A stretch of 64,000 nt of DNA from a virus: the IMG/VR virus record IMGVR_UViG_3300031851_005926, positions 1 through 64,000 of that record. One strand, given 5' to 3'. Position 1 is the first letter of the stretch. Every line of letters starts with the position of its first letter. Below the pieces are notes generated by a model. The model ran no database searches, was not told the origin of the DNA, and saw only the letters and a program-made list of their open reading frames with translations. Made by a program: the position numbers and the translations under genes. Positions 37,595 to 46,119 of this stretch are shown piece by piece.

Positions 37595-40129
37595 ATGTAT
37601 ATTACAAATTTAGAAGAAGTCGTCCCACAACTTAGGGACAACTTAAGAAATTATTTAAATATAAAACTAAACATTAGATCAAATGCACGTAAGATAAAAT
37701 GCTTCGTTCACGAAGACAATGATCCAAGCATGCATTTCAACCCAAAGACAAATGACCAAACAGTAAAGTGCTTTGCTTGTGGATGGAGTGGAGACATCTT
37801 CGCTGCTGCTGCTGCAATAGAGGAGCTTCCATCTTCTGGGCCTGAATGGTTATCAGTAACCATACCTTCTCTTTGCGATACCTTGGATATACCAATTAAA
37901 ATTGGTGAACCAAGTTCAGCTGATAAAGAGAAAGCCAAGCTTCAAAAACTACTTCAAGATACTGCTGACATCATTTTAGATAAAGGCAACAATCCTGAGT
38001 ATGCTAAAGAAAGAAATTGGTTGCAAGAAGAGCTGCCTCCCGTCTCTATGGACGAAGATGAGCTCGTATCTCATCTAGTAGAGAAGGGCTGGGAAGCCTC
38101 AGACATTGTTTCTTCTGGTGCTATAAAGACTCGTTATTTGTCTTTATTCGGACAAGATAAAGTAACTTTCATTATTAGAAAAGCAAACGGTTCTCCAATC
38201 GGTTTCATTTCTAGAATGATAGGTACTGAAGCAAGATCAAAATATATAAATTCTCCAGAAAGCACACTGTATTCAAAGAGTCATGCTCTGCTAGGCATAG
38301 ACGTAGCTAAAAGAAATGGTGCAGCCAAAAAGGGTCTATACATTGTAGAAGGCCCTGGAGATTTAGCCCAGCTCTATAGACTTGGTATATACAACGCAGT
38401 AGCCGTTTGCGGCACAGCGTTTACTGAGAACCATCTGTTACTACTCAAGTCTCTTGGTATAAGAAGATTATACTTTAACTTCGACTGGGACAATGCTGGA
38501 CATCTTGCTACTCAAAGAGTATTCGAGAATGTTCTTGGTTCAACTAGTGGTGTTTCTGCTTTTGTCGTTACTGCTCCTTCAGAATCAGAAACAATAAAGA
38601 GCGCATATGAAGCCAAAGAGCTCAAAGATTTTACAGATCCTGACAACTTCTTATTTACTTTAGAAGCAAACCAAAACGAACTGTATTTAAATTTAGAGAA
38701 AGTAACTGCATTCGAATGGCAGCTAAGTCAAGTTTCTTCAAATGAGTCTCCTGACTCTATATGCCAAAGAATGATAAGCACTATTGCGACTGAAGAAGCA
38801 GCTGTAAAGAGAGAATTACTTATAAAAACTCTTGGAGAGTTTACCGGCATATCGCCACAAGCGATTTCTACCGACGTTAACGCTCTAAGAGATGACAAAT
38901 TTAGAAAAAGAACTGAAAAAATAGTAGCAGCTAGTGAGCTTTACGCTTCTGCCGTTCAGGAAGATCCTGATAACATTATGGCTCACATCTCTAACCACGA
39001 ATCAAGGATTCATGGAATTGAGAAAGAGTTCAGAAAGCATAGCGTAGGCATTAACTACCAAATCTCAAGATATGAAGCAATTCAAGAAAGAAGAGCCAAT
39101 TGTAATCAAGATGAGAACATGAGTACTTTCAAAATGAATTATTTTAATCAATTTGAAAAAGCTATGGCGGGTGGAATGAATTGGACTTCTGGTTGTTTGA
39201 TGTATGTCGGAGGAAGAGCGAACAGTGGTAAGACCGCCACAGTGCTCAGCATCGCTTGCGATGTAGCAATGTCTGATCCTAATGCAACCGTACTTGTCCA
39301 TTCTACAGACGACAGTTACGAGCAAATAGAACCCAGATTAAAGTCAAACGTTTTCTCAATGATAAATCAGTCTGAACTTAAATTATCAATAGGAATGATT
39401 GTTCAGCCTCATATTTACTTAAATCCAGCAGCTGATACCTACCATGACATGCATGATAGTGCGACAGAAATAATGAAAGAGCTTCTCAATGATGAGAGAC
39501 TTGTTATCATCGATTCTGAAGATGGTAACACGCTTTCAGTACTAGAGAAAAACCTAAGATACTATAGACAAAGATATCCAGGTAGAAAAATTATGGTTGT
39601 ATGTGACAATACACACAACTATATGGATTTCATCAATATGGATCAAACGACTAGAATGACTTACATATCCAATCAGCAAAAGACTTTGACAGTAAAGTAT
39701 GCTTGCTGCGTGATTGCTACTGCAGAATACAGAAAGAACATGCCAATGGACCACTCTAAGATGAGGTTGCCTGTAGATGATGACTTAGCTGATGCTAGAT
39801 CACTAATGTATAGACCCAACGTCATCTTCCATGTATACAATGACCTACATGATCGTAAAGAACATGCAGAGATTTTCTGGAAGAACGAAGAAGGGAAAGC
39901 TTTACCTCGCTTGTTGCTCCATTTTACTAAAAACAAAATTTCAGGATTTAAGGAAAAGTTAGTACTTGACCTTGATCCAGATACAGTATCTTTGAGGCCA
40001 AAGCAATCAAGTATTGCTCTAACTGAAGCAGAGAAATACATAGATGCTAAATCATCTGGTATGACAAAGCTACAAGGCACTCAAGTAGTCCAGATAAAGG
40101 CAACAGAATATGAAGAACAATCCGTATGA
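37595..40129 (+). CDS. Bifunctional DNA primase-helicase
   Basis: 844 aa from ATG 37595 (GTG 37589 also in frame). Order: CHC2-type zinc finger ('CFVHEDNDPSMHF', 'KCFACG'), linker, TOPRIM primase core ('GLYIVEGPGDLAQL', 'RRLYFNFDWDNAG'), then a RecA-fold helicase with Walker A 'GGRANSGKTATVLS', 'VIIDSEDGN' near Walker B and 'MVVCDNTHNYMDF'. This is the phage gp4-like fusion of DnaG-type primase and DnaB-type helicase; it unwinds the fork and makes primers for the split DnaE. Longer than T7 gp4 because of an extended helical linker (about 390-500). Confidence 0.88.
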   Translation: MYITNLEEVVPQLRDNLRNYLNIKLNIRSNARKIKCFVHEDNDPSMHFNPKTNDQTVKCFACGWSGDIFAAAAAIEELPSSGPEWLSVTIPSLCDTLDIPIKIGEPSSADKEKAKLQKLLQDTADIILDKGNNPEYAKERNWLQEELPPVSMDEDELVSHLVEKGWEASDIVSSGAIKTRYLSLFGQDKVTFIIRKANGSPIGFISRMIGTEARSKYINSPESTLYSKSHALLGIDVAKRNGAAKKGLYIVEGPGDLAQLYRLGIYNAVAVCGTAFTENHLLLLKSLGIRRLYFNFDWDNAGHLATQRVFENVLGSTSGVSAFVVTAPSESETIKSAYEAKELKDFTDPDNFLFTLEANQNELYLNLEKVTAFEWQLSQVSSNESPDSICQRMISTIATEEAAVKRELLIKTLGEFTGISPQAISTDVNALRDDKFRKRTEKIVAASELYASAVQEDPDNIMAHISNHESRIHGIEKEFRKHSVGINYQISRYEAIQERRANCNQDENMSTFKMNYFNQFEKAMAGGMNWTSGCLMYVGGRANSGKTATVLSIACDVAMSDPNATVLVHSTDDSYEQIEPRLKSNVFSMINQSELKLSIGMIVQPHIYLNPAADTYHDMHDSATEIMKELLNDERLVIIDSEDGNTLSVLEKNLRYYRQRYPGRKIMVVCDNTHNYMDFINMDQTTRMTYISNQQKTLTVKYACCVIATAEYRKNMPMDHSKMRLPVDDDLADARSLMYRPNVIFHVYNDLHDRKEHAEIFWKNEEGKALPRLLLHFTKNKISGFKEKLVLDLDPDTVSLRPKQSSIALTEAEKYIDAKSSGMTKLQGTQVVQIKATEYEEQSV

Positions 40130-40520
40130 TGGTTCACCAATAATAGAACCAATAAACAAAACTGGTAGAAAACAAAGATTTTCTGGTCCAGTAACACCGC
40201 AATATGTAGAAAAACGATGGGGATTTGAAAAAATCTATGCGAATGATGTATATTGTTGTAAGATGTTAGTGATTAATCCAGGTTGTGAAACTTCGATGCA
40301 TTTACATCTTGACAAAGAAGAAACATTTTTAGTTGTTGCAGGCGAATTAATGGTTAGATATATAAAGGATAAGGAAGAAGAAAGTTACATAGTTGGTGAA
40401 TTTGAAGCCTTCACAGTTTCTCCTGGATTCCCACATGCTCTTGTAGCTTTGGGAGAACAGGTTAAGCTTGTAGAAGCTTCTACACCTTCTTTTGACACAG
40501 ACTCGATAAGGATTTACTAA
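40110..40520 (+). CDS. Cupin, sugar-phosphate isomerase-like
   Basis: 136 aa. 'VEKRWGFEKIYAND' and 'PGCETSMHLHLDKEETFLVVAGELMV' with H-x-H-x3-KEE, then 'FPHALVAL', match the metal-binding cupin of type II mannose-6-phosphate isomerase and related sugar-nucleotide enzymes. It could act on sugar phosphates feeding the glycan genes. It overlaps the primase-helicase 3' end by 20 nt. Confidence 0.7.
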   Translation: MKNNPYDGSPIIEPINKTGRKQRFSGPVTPQYVEKRWGFEKIYANDVYCCKMLVINPGCETSMHLHLDKEETFLVVAGELMVRYIKDKEEESYIVGEFEAFTVSPGFPHALVALGEQVKLVEASTPSFDTDSIRIY

Positions 40521-40930
40521 TGAAAGACAATGATCTAGGAATTTACTGCGTTTCCGAAAAGAAATTTTTCTATCTAGAGACAGGGAACCTAAAGGTACAC
40601 AACCCTATCCCTAGACTAAGGAACACTCTCCAACAAAGAGGAATGATTGATTTTAATCCTCATTCTTATATGAATACAAGCGACTATCAAATAGTTACTG
40701 TCAAACAGGCAAAACTAAATGACTGGGTTATAGAGCCAATCTATATTAGCGATCATATAAGATCTATCGTTACAGGAGTGTCTTCAACTGAACCTACTTT
40801 AAAACGTAAATGGGGCGCTAAGCCTTCAAAAACAGAAGAAGTAGAAGTTAAGGCTGAAAAACCCAAGCCTAAGCAAAGAAGAAGAACCTCAAAGAAGAAA
40901 ACTGAAACTCCAGAATCACAAAGTGAATGA
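40520..40930 (+). CDS. Hypothetical protein with basic C-terminal tail
   Basis: 136 aa. An N-terminal domain of about 90 residues is followed by a Lys/Arg/Pro/Glu-rich tail (KPKPKQRRRTSKKK), probably disordered and nucleic-acid-binding. It overlaps the cupin stop by one base and the next gene by 4 nt. Function unknown. Confidence 0.6.
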   Translation: MKDNDLGIYCVSEKKFFYLETGNLKVHNPIPRLRNTLQQRGMIDFNPHSYMNTSDYQIVTVKQAKLNDWVIEPIYISDHIRSIVTGVSSTEPTLKRKWGAKPSKTEEVEVKAEKPKPKQRRRTSKKKTETPESQSE

Positions 40931-41793
40931 GTCAAGAAAAGCCGATAACAGAACTTTTAGGGCAACTTAAAAGCTTTTTTGCGATATTATTTATTATCGC
41001 ATTAGTGTTTATTGGCGGCTTCTTCCTTTCGAGACATATTTCAAGTGAAAAGTACGACGCTCTTCTACAGCAAGCAAACGCTTCTGTAGAGGAGCTTAGT
41101 ATTGAAAAAAATAGAACCAGAACTCTAAATCAAGCTCTCTCCGAAAACAACCAAGAGACACAAAGACTTAGAGAAATAATAGTGGATTATGAAAATAGAC
41201 CAGAACAGATCAGATACATTGTCAAAACAGAAACAATACTGGTTGGTAACGAAGAAACCACACCAGAGTTACCAGAAGAATACGTGTTTCGGTTCGAAAA
41301 TGGATTGCCCGTCTCTAGGTTTGCCCCTACAGAAGACGGGTTTCAATTTAATACATTTGATATAACATTTAATTCAATTACAGTAATATCAGAAGATGAA
41401 ACAGCGTTGTCTTTAGTAGCAGTCTCTTCATTCGATCCAGAAATTCAATACCCTATTAATGTCACTAACGAAGTAATTAAAGTTAGAGAAACAAAGTTAT
41501 TCGAGCCACATATCTCTGTAGGCATAATGGCTTCTTTAGATTTTCAGCCAGTCGGAGGAGATTTGACAGCATCTATCTCCGTTCCACTTCTGCATCCTAA
41601 CGAGAACTTAGATTTTTTAGCACCAAAAATTGCTTTCAATTCAAATAGTTTTCGTCTCGGTGCTGATATAGTCGGTTATAATGTCGGTACCCATATCCCA
41701 ATTCTTACTGACTTGTGGATAAGTGGAGGTGTATCTGCCAAAATAGGCAATGAAGCACCAAGCATAGACATTACAATTGGCAGTAAGTTTTGA
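40927..41793 (+). CDS. Inner-membrane-anchored protein with coiled coil and beta-rich, OMP-like C-terminus
   Basis: 288 aa. Residues about 17-36 are a transmembrane helix; 40-85 a coiled coil (EKYDALLQQANASVEELSIEK); 100-195 a beta domain; 195-288 a series of alternating amphipathic strands (ISVGIMASLDF, LTASISVPLL, FRLGADIVGYNVG) ending 'SIDITIGSKF' with a terminal Phe, like the final strand of outer-membrane barrels. It looks built to bridge the inner membrane and the outer membrane. A spanin-like lysis role is a hypothesis; there is no lipobox. Confidence 0.6.
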   Translation: MSQEKPITELLGQLKSFFAILFIIALVFIGGFFLSRHISSEKYDALLQQANASVEELSIEKNRTRTLNQALSENNQETQRLREIIVDYENRPEQIRYIVKTETILVGNEETTPELPEEYVFRFENGLPVSRFAPTEDGFQFNTFDITFNSITVISEDETALSLVAVSSFDPEIQYPINVTNEVIKVRETKLFEPHISVGIMASLDFQPVGGDLTASISVPLLHPNENLDFLAPKIAFNSNSFRLGADIVGYNVGTHIPILTDLWISGGVSAKIGNEAPSIDITIGSKF

Positions 41794-42533
41794 CCAGTGG
41801 AAAACATTTAACAGAATCTGAAATTAGAGCATATTTTAAATGCTCTAGTTTTTATAATTTTGGTGGACTTGTTGAGCCAGAGATAGGCCTCAAAATAGTT
41901 CAAGATGTAATTGAAGTCTTAACAGTATCCTCGATTAGAGGCATAACCAAAGAGCCACTCAAAGAGATACACAGCGCTCTTATCAAAGCAGTATCAACTT
42001 ATGGCCAACAAAGCAATCTTATGGAGCCGCAAGTTGAAAGGTACTTGAATTCTTGCTTACTATGGTTGCAAGATTTCTTTGAAATATTTTCTTTTTCAAC
42101 TTACCTACCAGTCTTTGGACCTATCGAACCAGTAATCAAGATCGATAGAACATCAATAAAACTGCATTTTGCTGGACTGTACAGATCTGAAAAAAACAGT
42201 ACGATACATGCTTTATCCTTTTCTCCGTATAAGACAAAGCATTCAATAGTAAACGATCCAATATCTATATTAAAGTTAGAGCTCTTAAAGCCTTTCGTCA
42301 AAAAACATTTTCCCACAAATAGACCTCAAGTAAAATTACATACTTTTTATTACGGTAAAAATCACAACATGGGATATGTTTCTTTAGACTCCAATTCTAT
42401 ACCAGACAATACAGTTAATAATGTAGAGTCTCAAATAATCAATATGCAGAATAGTTTTCACTATCCTGTCATTCCTTGCTTGTATTCATGCAAGTACAAA
42501 AAAACATGCTTACCGGGAGGTATAAATGAGTGA
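41790..42533 (+). CDS. Degenerate Cas4/RecB-like Fe-S protein
   Basis: 247 aa, TTG start overlapping the previous stop. Cys18 ('YFKCSSFYNFGG') and Cys230, Cys234, Cys240 ('CLYSCKYKKTC') keep the one-plus-three Fe-S layout of Cas4-type nucleases, and 'LTESEIRAYFKC' is their usual entry motif. But where a nuclease should have G-x-x-D and E-x-K it has 'AGLYRSEK' and 'ALSFSPYK', so catalysis is probably lost. It may be an architectural DNA-binding subunit working with the intact Cas4-like enzyme at 34.4 kb. Confidence 0.6.
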   Translation: MTSGKHLTESEIRAYFKCSSFYNFGGLVEPEIGLKIVQDVIEVLTVSSIRGITKEPLKEIHSALIKAVSTYGQQSNLMEPQVERYLNSCLLWLQDFFEIFSFSTYLPVFGPIEPVIKIDRTSIKLHFAGLYRSEKNSTIHALSFSPYKTKHSIVNDPISILKLELLKPFVKKHFPTNRPQVKLHTFYYGKNHNMGYVSLDSNSIPDNTVNNVESQIINMQNSFHYPVIPCLYSCKYKKTCLPGGINE

Positions 42534-42828
42534 AGCATTTGGAACAAACTTTATAGTAATAAACGACACCCAACAGATACTCAATCCCAAAATATTTCAA
42601 AACGGACCATGGATGCATATAGCGTCAGTCGTAAGAGGCTTGAGAGAATACATGTGCTTTAAACATGTACCAACAGATGCTGTCTACATAGAAGAAGTAG
42701 ACCCCACAATACCAACGCTATTTAAGAAAATAAAAAGTGATAATGAATTTAATGATTTACGCGATTTTCTTAAGGAAAAAGGCTTACTGTCTTTTGGCGT
42801 AAACAGGGAGTTCAAAGTTGCAAAATAA
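42526..42828 (+). CDS. Hypothetical protein
   Basis: 100 aa (MSEAFGTNFIVINDTQQIL...), mixed alpha/beta. CGGGAGGTATAA supplies the RBS; it overlaps both neighbours by 8-11 nt. No motif recognised. Confidence 0.6.
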   Translation: MSEAFGTNFIVINDTQQILNPKIFQNGPWMHIASVVRGLREYMCFKHVPTDAVYIEEVDPTIPTLFKKIKSDNEFNDLRDFLKEKGLLSFGVNREFKVAK

Positions 42829-43249
42829 AAGAAGCCAATGGAAAAACCAATATTTTGAAATCGAATCCGCTTCCATCTTGCACAATAATCTTAGAGAAAT
42901 TTTTATCTCTGATAACTTTTTTAAAAACCTAAAATGTTTTCAAGAGGTTCCTGTTGCTGCTTTAGTACCTAGCTATAAACACAACAGCCATAAAGTAGAT
43001 TGGTACATCGACGAATTAGGCATTGTAATTGAAGTACATGGAAAGCAACATTACCAAATGCAAAACTTTGGCAATAGCCCATATATGGATGCTTTAAAAG
43101 ACTTCAATAATATTCGTTACAGAGACAACATGAAGAAGTCTGCATTAATAGATGCAGAATATCAATATGTAGAAATACACTACAAAATAGCTAAAAAAAT
43201 AAATGCTAAAATACTGAAAGAATTAATCTTTGGAGATCGAAGTGACTAA
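42818..43249 (+). CDS. VSR/PD-(D/E)XK-type endonuclease
   Basis: 143 aa, TTG start. 'KVDWYIDELGIVIEVHGKQHYQ' carries the Asp and the Glu-x-His/Lys-type centre seen in very-short-patch-repair-like and phage restriction-like nucleases, followed by 'ALKDFNNIRYRDNMKKSALIDAEYQYVEIHY', typical for that fold (R-D-x-x-K...A...Y). It probably nicks or cuts DNA; the role in phage is unclear (repair or host DNA breakdown). Overlaps the ClpP gene by 8 nt. Confidence 0.68.
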   Translation: MQNKRSQWKNQYFEIESASILHNNLREIFISDNFFKNLKCFQEVPVAALVPSYKHNSHKVDWYIDELGIVIEVHGKQHYQMQNFGNSPYMDALKDFNNIRYRDNMKKSALIDAEYQYVEIHYKIAKKINAKILKELIFGDRSD

Positions 43250-43877
43250 AGAAACAAATCAAGAAGAACAAATAAGAATGATGCAACTAGCCCAAAGCTG
43301 GTCTCCAAACGATATACTTTACTTTGGACCTCTACGTAGAGCAATAGCGCTTTATGGACCAGTTACTAGAGAAACTGTTTTCCCCTTAATAAGTCAAATC
43401 TTAGAACTTGAGCAACAAGATCCTGGAAAACCAATCAGATTGCATATCAATACTGAAGGCGGTAGCCTATCAGACGCTCTAGCGCTCTACGATGCCCTCA
43501 GAAGCGTCTCGGCTCCTATCATCACAGTTACTACTGGCATGTGTGCTTCTGCTGGCCTGCTGCTACTAGCAGCTGGAGATTTGCGTCTAGCAACTCCTAA
43601 TACAGTATTCTTTTACCATGAGCCAATTTTGCCTTTAGAAGAAATAAGTTCACTAAAAAGCTTAAGAGAGACAGGCGAAGCTTACAAGATGTGCAAGCAT
43701 ACTTATGAATCAATTATAAAGAATCGAACTAAGATATCTGACAAGCTATGGAGAAAAGATTTTGATGGAGAAACATCGAAATACTTCAATGTGGAACAAG
43801 CACTAAAATATAACTTTATCGACGACATAGTTTCTCACAATAAAAGAGAAGCTATAATAACCAAGGAAGAAGACTAA
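43242..43877 (+). CDS. clpP: ClpP-like serine protease
   Basis: 211 aa from GTG 43242 with GGAG 6 nt upstream. ClpP fold: 'PIRLHINTEGGSLSDALALYDALR', nucleophile Ser103 in 'TGMCASAGLLLLAAG', His126 in 'FFYHEP', and an Asp in the 'DGETSKYFNVEQALKYNFID' region. Triad and oligomer-face elements appear present, length is normal. ClpP needs an AAA+ unfoldase; the only AAA+ candidate in this window is the Lon-like ATPase at 4.9 kb with its IGF-containing tail. It could also process capsid or other virion proteins. Confidence 0.88.
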   Translation: MTKETNQEEQIRMMQLAQSWSPNDILYFGPLRRAIALYGPVTRETVFPLISQILELEQQDPGKPIRLHINTEGGSLSDALALYDALRSVSAPIITVTTGMCASAGLLLLAAGDLRLATPNTVFFYHEPILPLEEISSLKSLRETGEAYKMCKHTYESIIKNRTKISDKLWRKDFDGETSKYFNVEQALKYNFIDDIVSHNKREAIITKEED

Positions 43878-44266
43878 TGGCTAGCAGAGGAAAAGGAGCA
43901 CGAATAAAAGGAGCTAATTTCGAAAGAGATTTAGCAAAAATCTTTGCTGAAAAAACTCCACTTAAAGATGCAAAACGCGGCTTAGGCCAAACTCGTGGTG
44001 GTGGTGGAGAAGTCTCAGACGTAGACATACCGATACTACACGTTGAAGCAAAAAGACATAAACGCTGCAATATCAAAGCGGCACTTAAACAGGCTATCGC
44101 TGACTCAGCTAGTAATGGTAAGATACCTGTAGCTATTACAAAGGACGATAGAGAAGAAATACTAGTTACAATGAGACTTGATGATTGGTTAGAATTCTTT
44201 AATTCTTTTCTAGGAACAATAGATGTACAAGACATTTCCAACGAACAGGAGACCACTACCACTTGA
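43877..44266 (+). CDS. Hjc-like PD-(D/E)XK nuclease
   Basis: 129 aa. 'GANFERDLAKIFAE', 'TRGGGGEVSDVDIPILHVEAKRHKR', 'ALKQAIAD' and 'PVAITKDDREEILVTMRLDDWLEF' match small Holliday-junction-resolvase-like phage nucleases with Glu (helix 1), Asp and Glu-x-Lys. It probably cuts branched DNA. It overlaps the ClpP stop by one base and the next gene by 44 nt. Confidence 0.75.
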   Translation: MASRGKGARIKGANFERDLAKIFAEKTPLKDAKRGLGQTRGGGGEVSDVDIPILHVEAKRHKRCNIKAALKQAIADSASNGKIPVAITKDDREEILVTMRLDDWLEFFNSFLGTIDVQDISNEQETTTT

Positions 44267-44900
44267 TGTAGACAGCCATTCATTTGCTTCAGTTTGGAAA
44301 GCTTGTGCAAAAAACAAGCAATCAGATCTAACCAAACTGCTTCAGATGATGGAGCCAGTCTTTGAACGTTGGGAAGTCTTTCTTTTGAGAGTAGATCACA
44401 ATATAGATATAAATTTTCTAACATTGTGTAGAATGCTATCTAAGAATCCCGACATCGCATTATATAAAATAGACAACTGGATCAAGTGGGCAAAGTCATC
44501 TTCTTCAATAAAAGAAGAATTACAATTAATATTCTTAGAAAGAATTAGAAAAATAAAATATACACCTGATGTCGCTTCTGATGTTATGGTGGAGTACGTT
44601 GTTGCAAGAGATTTTAAACGAGCTCTGCACCACCACATAAGAGCAATAAATAGATTAAAATTTAGAGATTGTCTCTTCTATGCAGATATATTTGACGAAA
44701 TAGTAGTAGAAACTTATACTAACGAAGTAGACATTTGGATACTAGATAGAATAAAATCTAATAAATGGAACTCTTATCTTTTTCATTTAATAACAGAAGG
44801 ATATACTTCTAGACAAAGATCTGAGTTAACTAGAATACACAGAAGAACTTTATACAATGAGGAAAAAAAGTTATGCCAATTACTAAAGCCGAAGCCATAG
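44223..44900 (+). CDS. Hypothetical helical protein with C-terminal HTH-like segment
   Basis: 225 aa. All-helical, basic; the C-terminal segment 'LFHLITEGYTSRQRSELTRIHRRTLYNEEKKL' has the shape of a helix-turn-helix as in sigma region 4-type or resolvase-type domains. AGGAACAATAG precedes the ATG. It might be a transcription factor, but the similarity is weak and no sigma region 2 is visible. Confidence 0.55.
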   Translation: MYKTFPTNRRPLPLDVDSHSFASVWKACAKNKQSDLTKLLQMMEPVFERWEVFLLRVDHNIDINFLTLCRMLSKNPDIALYKIDNWIKWAKSSSSIKEELQLIFLERIRKIKYTPDVASDVMVEYVVARDFKRALHHHIRAINRLKFRDCLFYADIFDEIVVETYTNEVDIWILDRIKSNKWNSYLFHLITEGYTSRQRSELTRIHRRTLYNEEKKLCQLLKPKP

Positions 44901-45367
44901 AGCAGCTTTCAGGTCCTAACAGCTTGAGTAATCAGCAAGCGTTAGTCAAGAAGATTGTCGGCTCTCAAGCAAACAAAACTGTTAAAAGAATGATTCCAGG
45001 AGGAAAGACACTTGTTTCTGACATTTCAGACAAGGAGCTTCCAACTGCAATCTACAACTGGTTGAGACACTGTAGACACTTCACTTCAGCAACAATCTCT
45101 TTTGCAAGAGATCTATCTGTTACCGAAACAAATAGAGAGAAAGTAATCGACTTTAACGCAAGATCAAAGCATACCGAGTGGGAAACCAGAGGTAAGCGAT
45201 GGCTTGCAGAAAGAGTTGCTGATATTATTACTAGAGAAAATGTTGTCGCTGTAGAAATACAGAAAGATGGCCTATATCTTTTAACAAACAAAGGTGACTT
45301 TTCACCAGAAAGCGAGACATGGGAACCGTACATACAGTTTTCACCGTTTCGTCCACCAACATTTTAA
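44873..45367 (+). CDS. Hypothetical protein
   Basis: 164 aa, basic N-terminal half with 'VKKIVGSQANKTVKRMIPGGK' and a C-terminal part with strand-rich 'VVAVEIQKDGLYLLTNKGDF' and a final 'FSPFRPPTF'. It starts inside the 3' end of the previous gene (28-nt overlap). No function recognised. Confidence 0.6.
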   Translation: MPITKAEAIEQLSGPNSLSNQQALVKKIVGSQANKTVKRMIPGGKTLVSDISDKELPTAIYNWLRHCRHFTSATISFARDLSVTETNREKVIDFNARSKHTEWETRGKRWLAERVADIITRENVVAVEIQKDGLYLLTNKGDFSPESETWEPYIQFSPFRPPTF

Positions 45368-45379
45368 AAGGAGACTAAC

Positions 45380-45583
45380 ATGTCTATTAGAAATGAAAAG
45401 CTTGCAGCTTTAGCCGCAAGTAAACAAAAGCAAGACGTAGCTAAACTAACAGCTGAAAACATTAACTTAAAGAAGCAGCTTGCTGTCTTGACAGCAGACA
45501 ATGCAAAACTTGCAGCAGAGCTTAAGAAAGCGAAGAGCAATAAGAAGCCTGCTAGCTTATTGAGCTCTTTTACTGATGAGTAG
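45380..45583 (+). CDS. Small coiled-coil protein
   Basis: 67 aa, one continuous Lys/Ala/Leu-rich coiled coil (AKLTAENINLKKQLAVL). AAAGGAGACTAAC precedes the ATG. Overlaps the next short gene by 8 nt. Comparable to the small coiled-coil gene at 3689. Confidence 0.6.
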   Translation: MSIRNEKLAALAASKQKQDVAKLTAENINLKKQLAVLTADNAKLAAELKKAKSNKKPASLLSSFTDE

Positions 45584-45752
45584 ATCTTCAGAAATAATAA
45601 ATTCTTTAAAAGAAGAACTACGTCAAGTAGAAGCTTCAAAAGAATCTTTAGATAAAAGAATACAAGAAATAAAAAACCGTTTAAAAAATGTTGAAGATCT
45701 TACGACTAAATCAACCAACGATACTAAAGATTTCTTAATATTCAAAGACTAG
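45576..45752 (+). CDS. 58-aa coiled-coil protein
   Basis: Short frame from ATG 45576 to TAG 45752. The product (MSRSSEIINSLKEELRQVEA..., ending DFLIFKD) is a charged coiled coil. It overlaps the preceding coiled-coil gene by 8 nt (ATGAG overlap type), which supports translation by coupling, and it fills the otherwise non-coding stretch before 45768. Function unknown. Confidence 0.55.
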   Translation: MSRSSEIINSLKEELRQVEASKESLDKRIQEIKNRLKNVEDLTTKSTNDTKDFLIFKD

Positions 45753-45767
45753 TGATATCGATGCTAA

Positions 45768-46088
45768 ATGGAAGAAAGATATAAAGTATACAAAACTCTT
45801 ATTAAAGCATTAGTTTTATTAAATCTTTATGATGCTATATTTACCTCGATATGGGTAATATCAGGACTTGCAACAGAGGCTAATCCTTTGATGAGTCTAC
45901 TGATTGAACAAAACGTATTACTGTTCATCGCCACCAAGCTCACACTAGTCAATCTCGGTATATGGATTGTCTGGCAAAATATAGGAAACTTGTTTGCCAG
46001 GCTTTCCGTATTTCTTTCTTTTGCAATCTACTTCTTTGTTTGTGTTTTCCACACTATAGTTTCTTTACTTTATATAATAAACGTATAA
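45768..46088 (+). CDS. DUF5658-like membrane protein
   Basis: 106 aa with three transmembrane helices (about residues 10-33, 42-72, 76-103). The conserved pattern 'LLNLYDAIFTSIWVISGLATEANPLM' with D, T, E-x-N-P-L-M is that of DUF5658. Family function unknown. It is the last plus-strand gene of this block and is followed by a terminator. Confidence 0.75.
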   Translation: MEERYKVYKTLIKALVLLNLYDAIFTSIWVISGLATEANPLMSLLIEQNVLLFIATKLTLVNLGIWIVWQNIGNLFARLSVFLSFAIYFFVCVFHTIVSLLYIINV

Positions 46089-46089
46089 G

Positions 46090-46115
46090 CCCGGTCATTT
46101 TTTGACCGGGTTTTT
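46090..46115 (+). terminator. Terminator at the strand switch
   Basis: CCCGGTCA/TGACCGGG stem with a T-rich loop is followed by TTTTTATTTT. It ends the plus-strand transcript where it meets the minus-strand block. Confidence 0.88.
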
Positions 46116-46119
46116 ATTT

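Noticed and set aside
34400-42533. CRISPR-Cas adaptation module from two Cas4-like proteins
   Set aside because: No Cas1, Cas2 or repeat array is present; phage Cas4-like proteins usually act in recombination.
43242-43877. Phage head-maturation (prohead) protease as the role of the ClpP-like protein
   Set aside because: No portal, capsid or scaffold genes are next to it; it lies among recombination nucleases, so I did not assign this role.
43852-44424. 190-aa minus-strand frame opposite the Hjc-like gene
   Set aside because: The plus strand carries clear nuclease motifs with RBS; the reverse frame has a Cys/Leu-rich, shadow-like composition.
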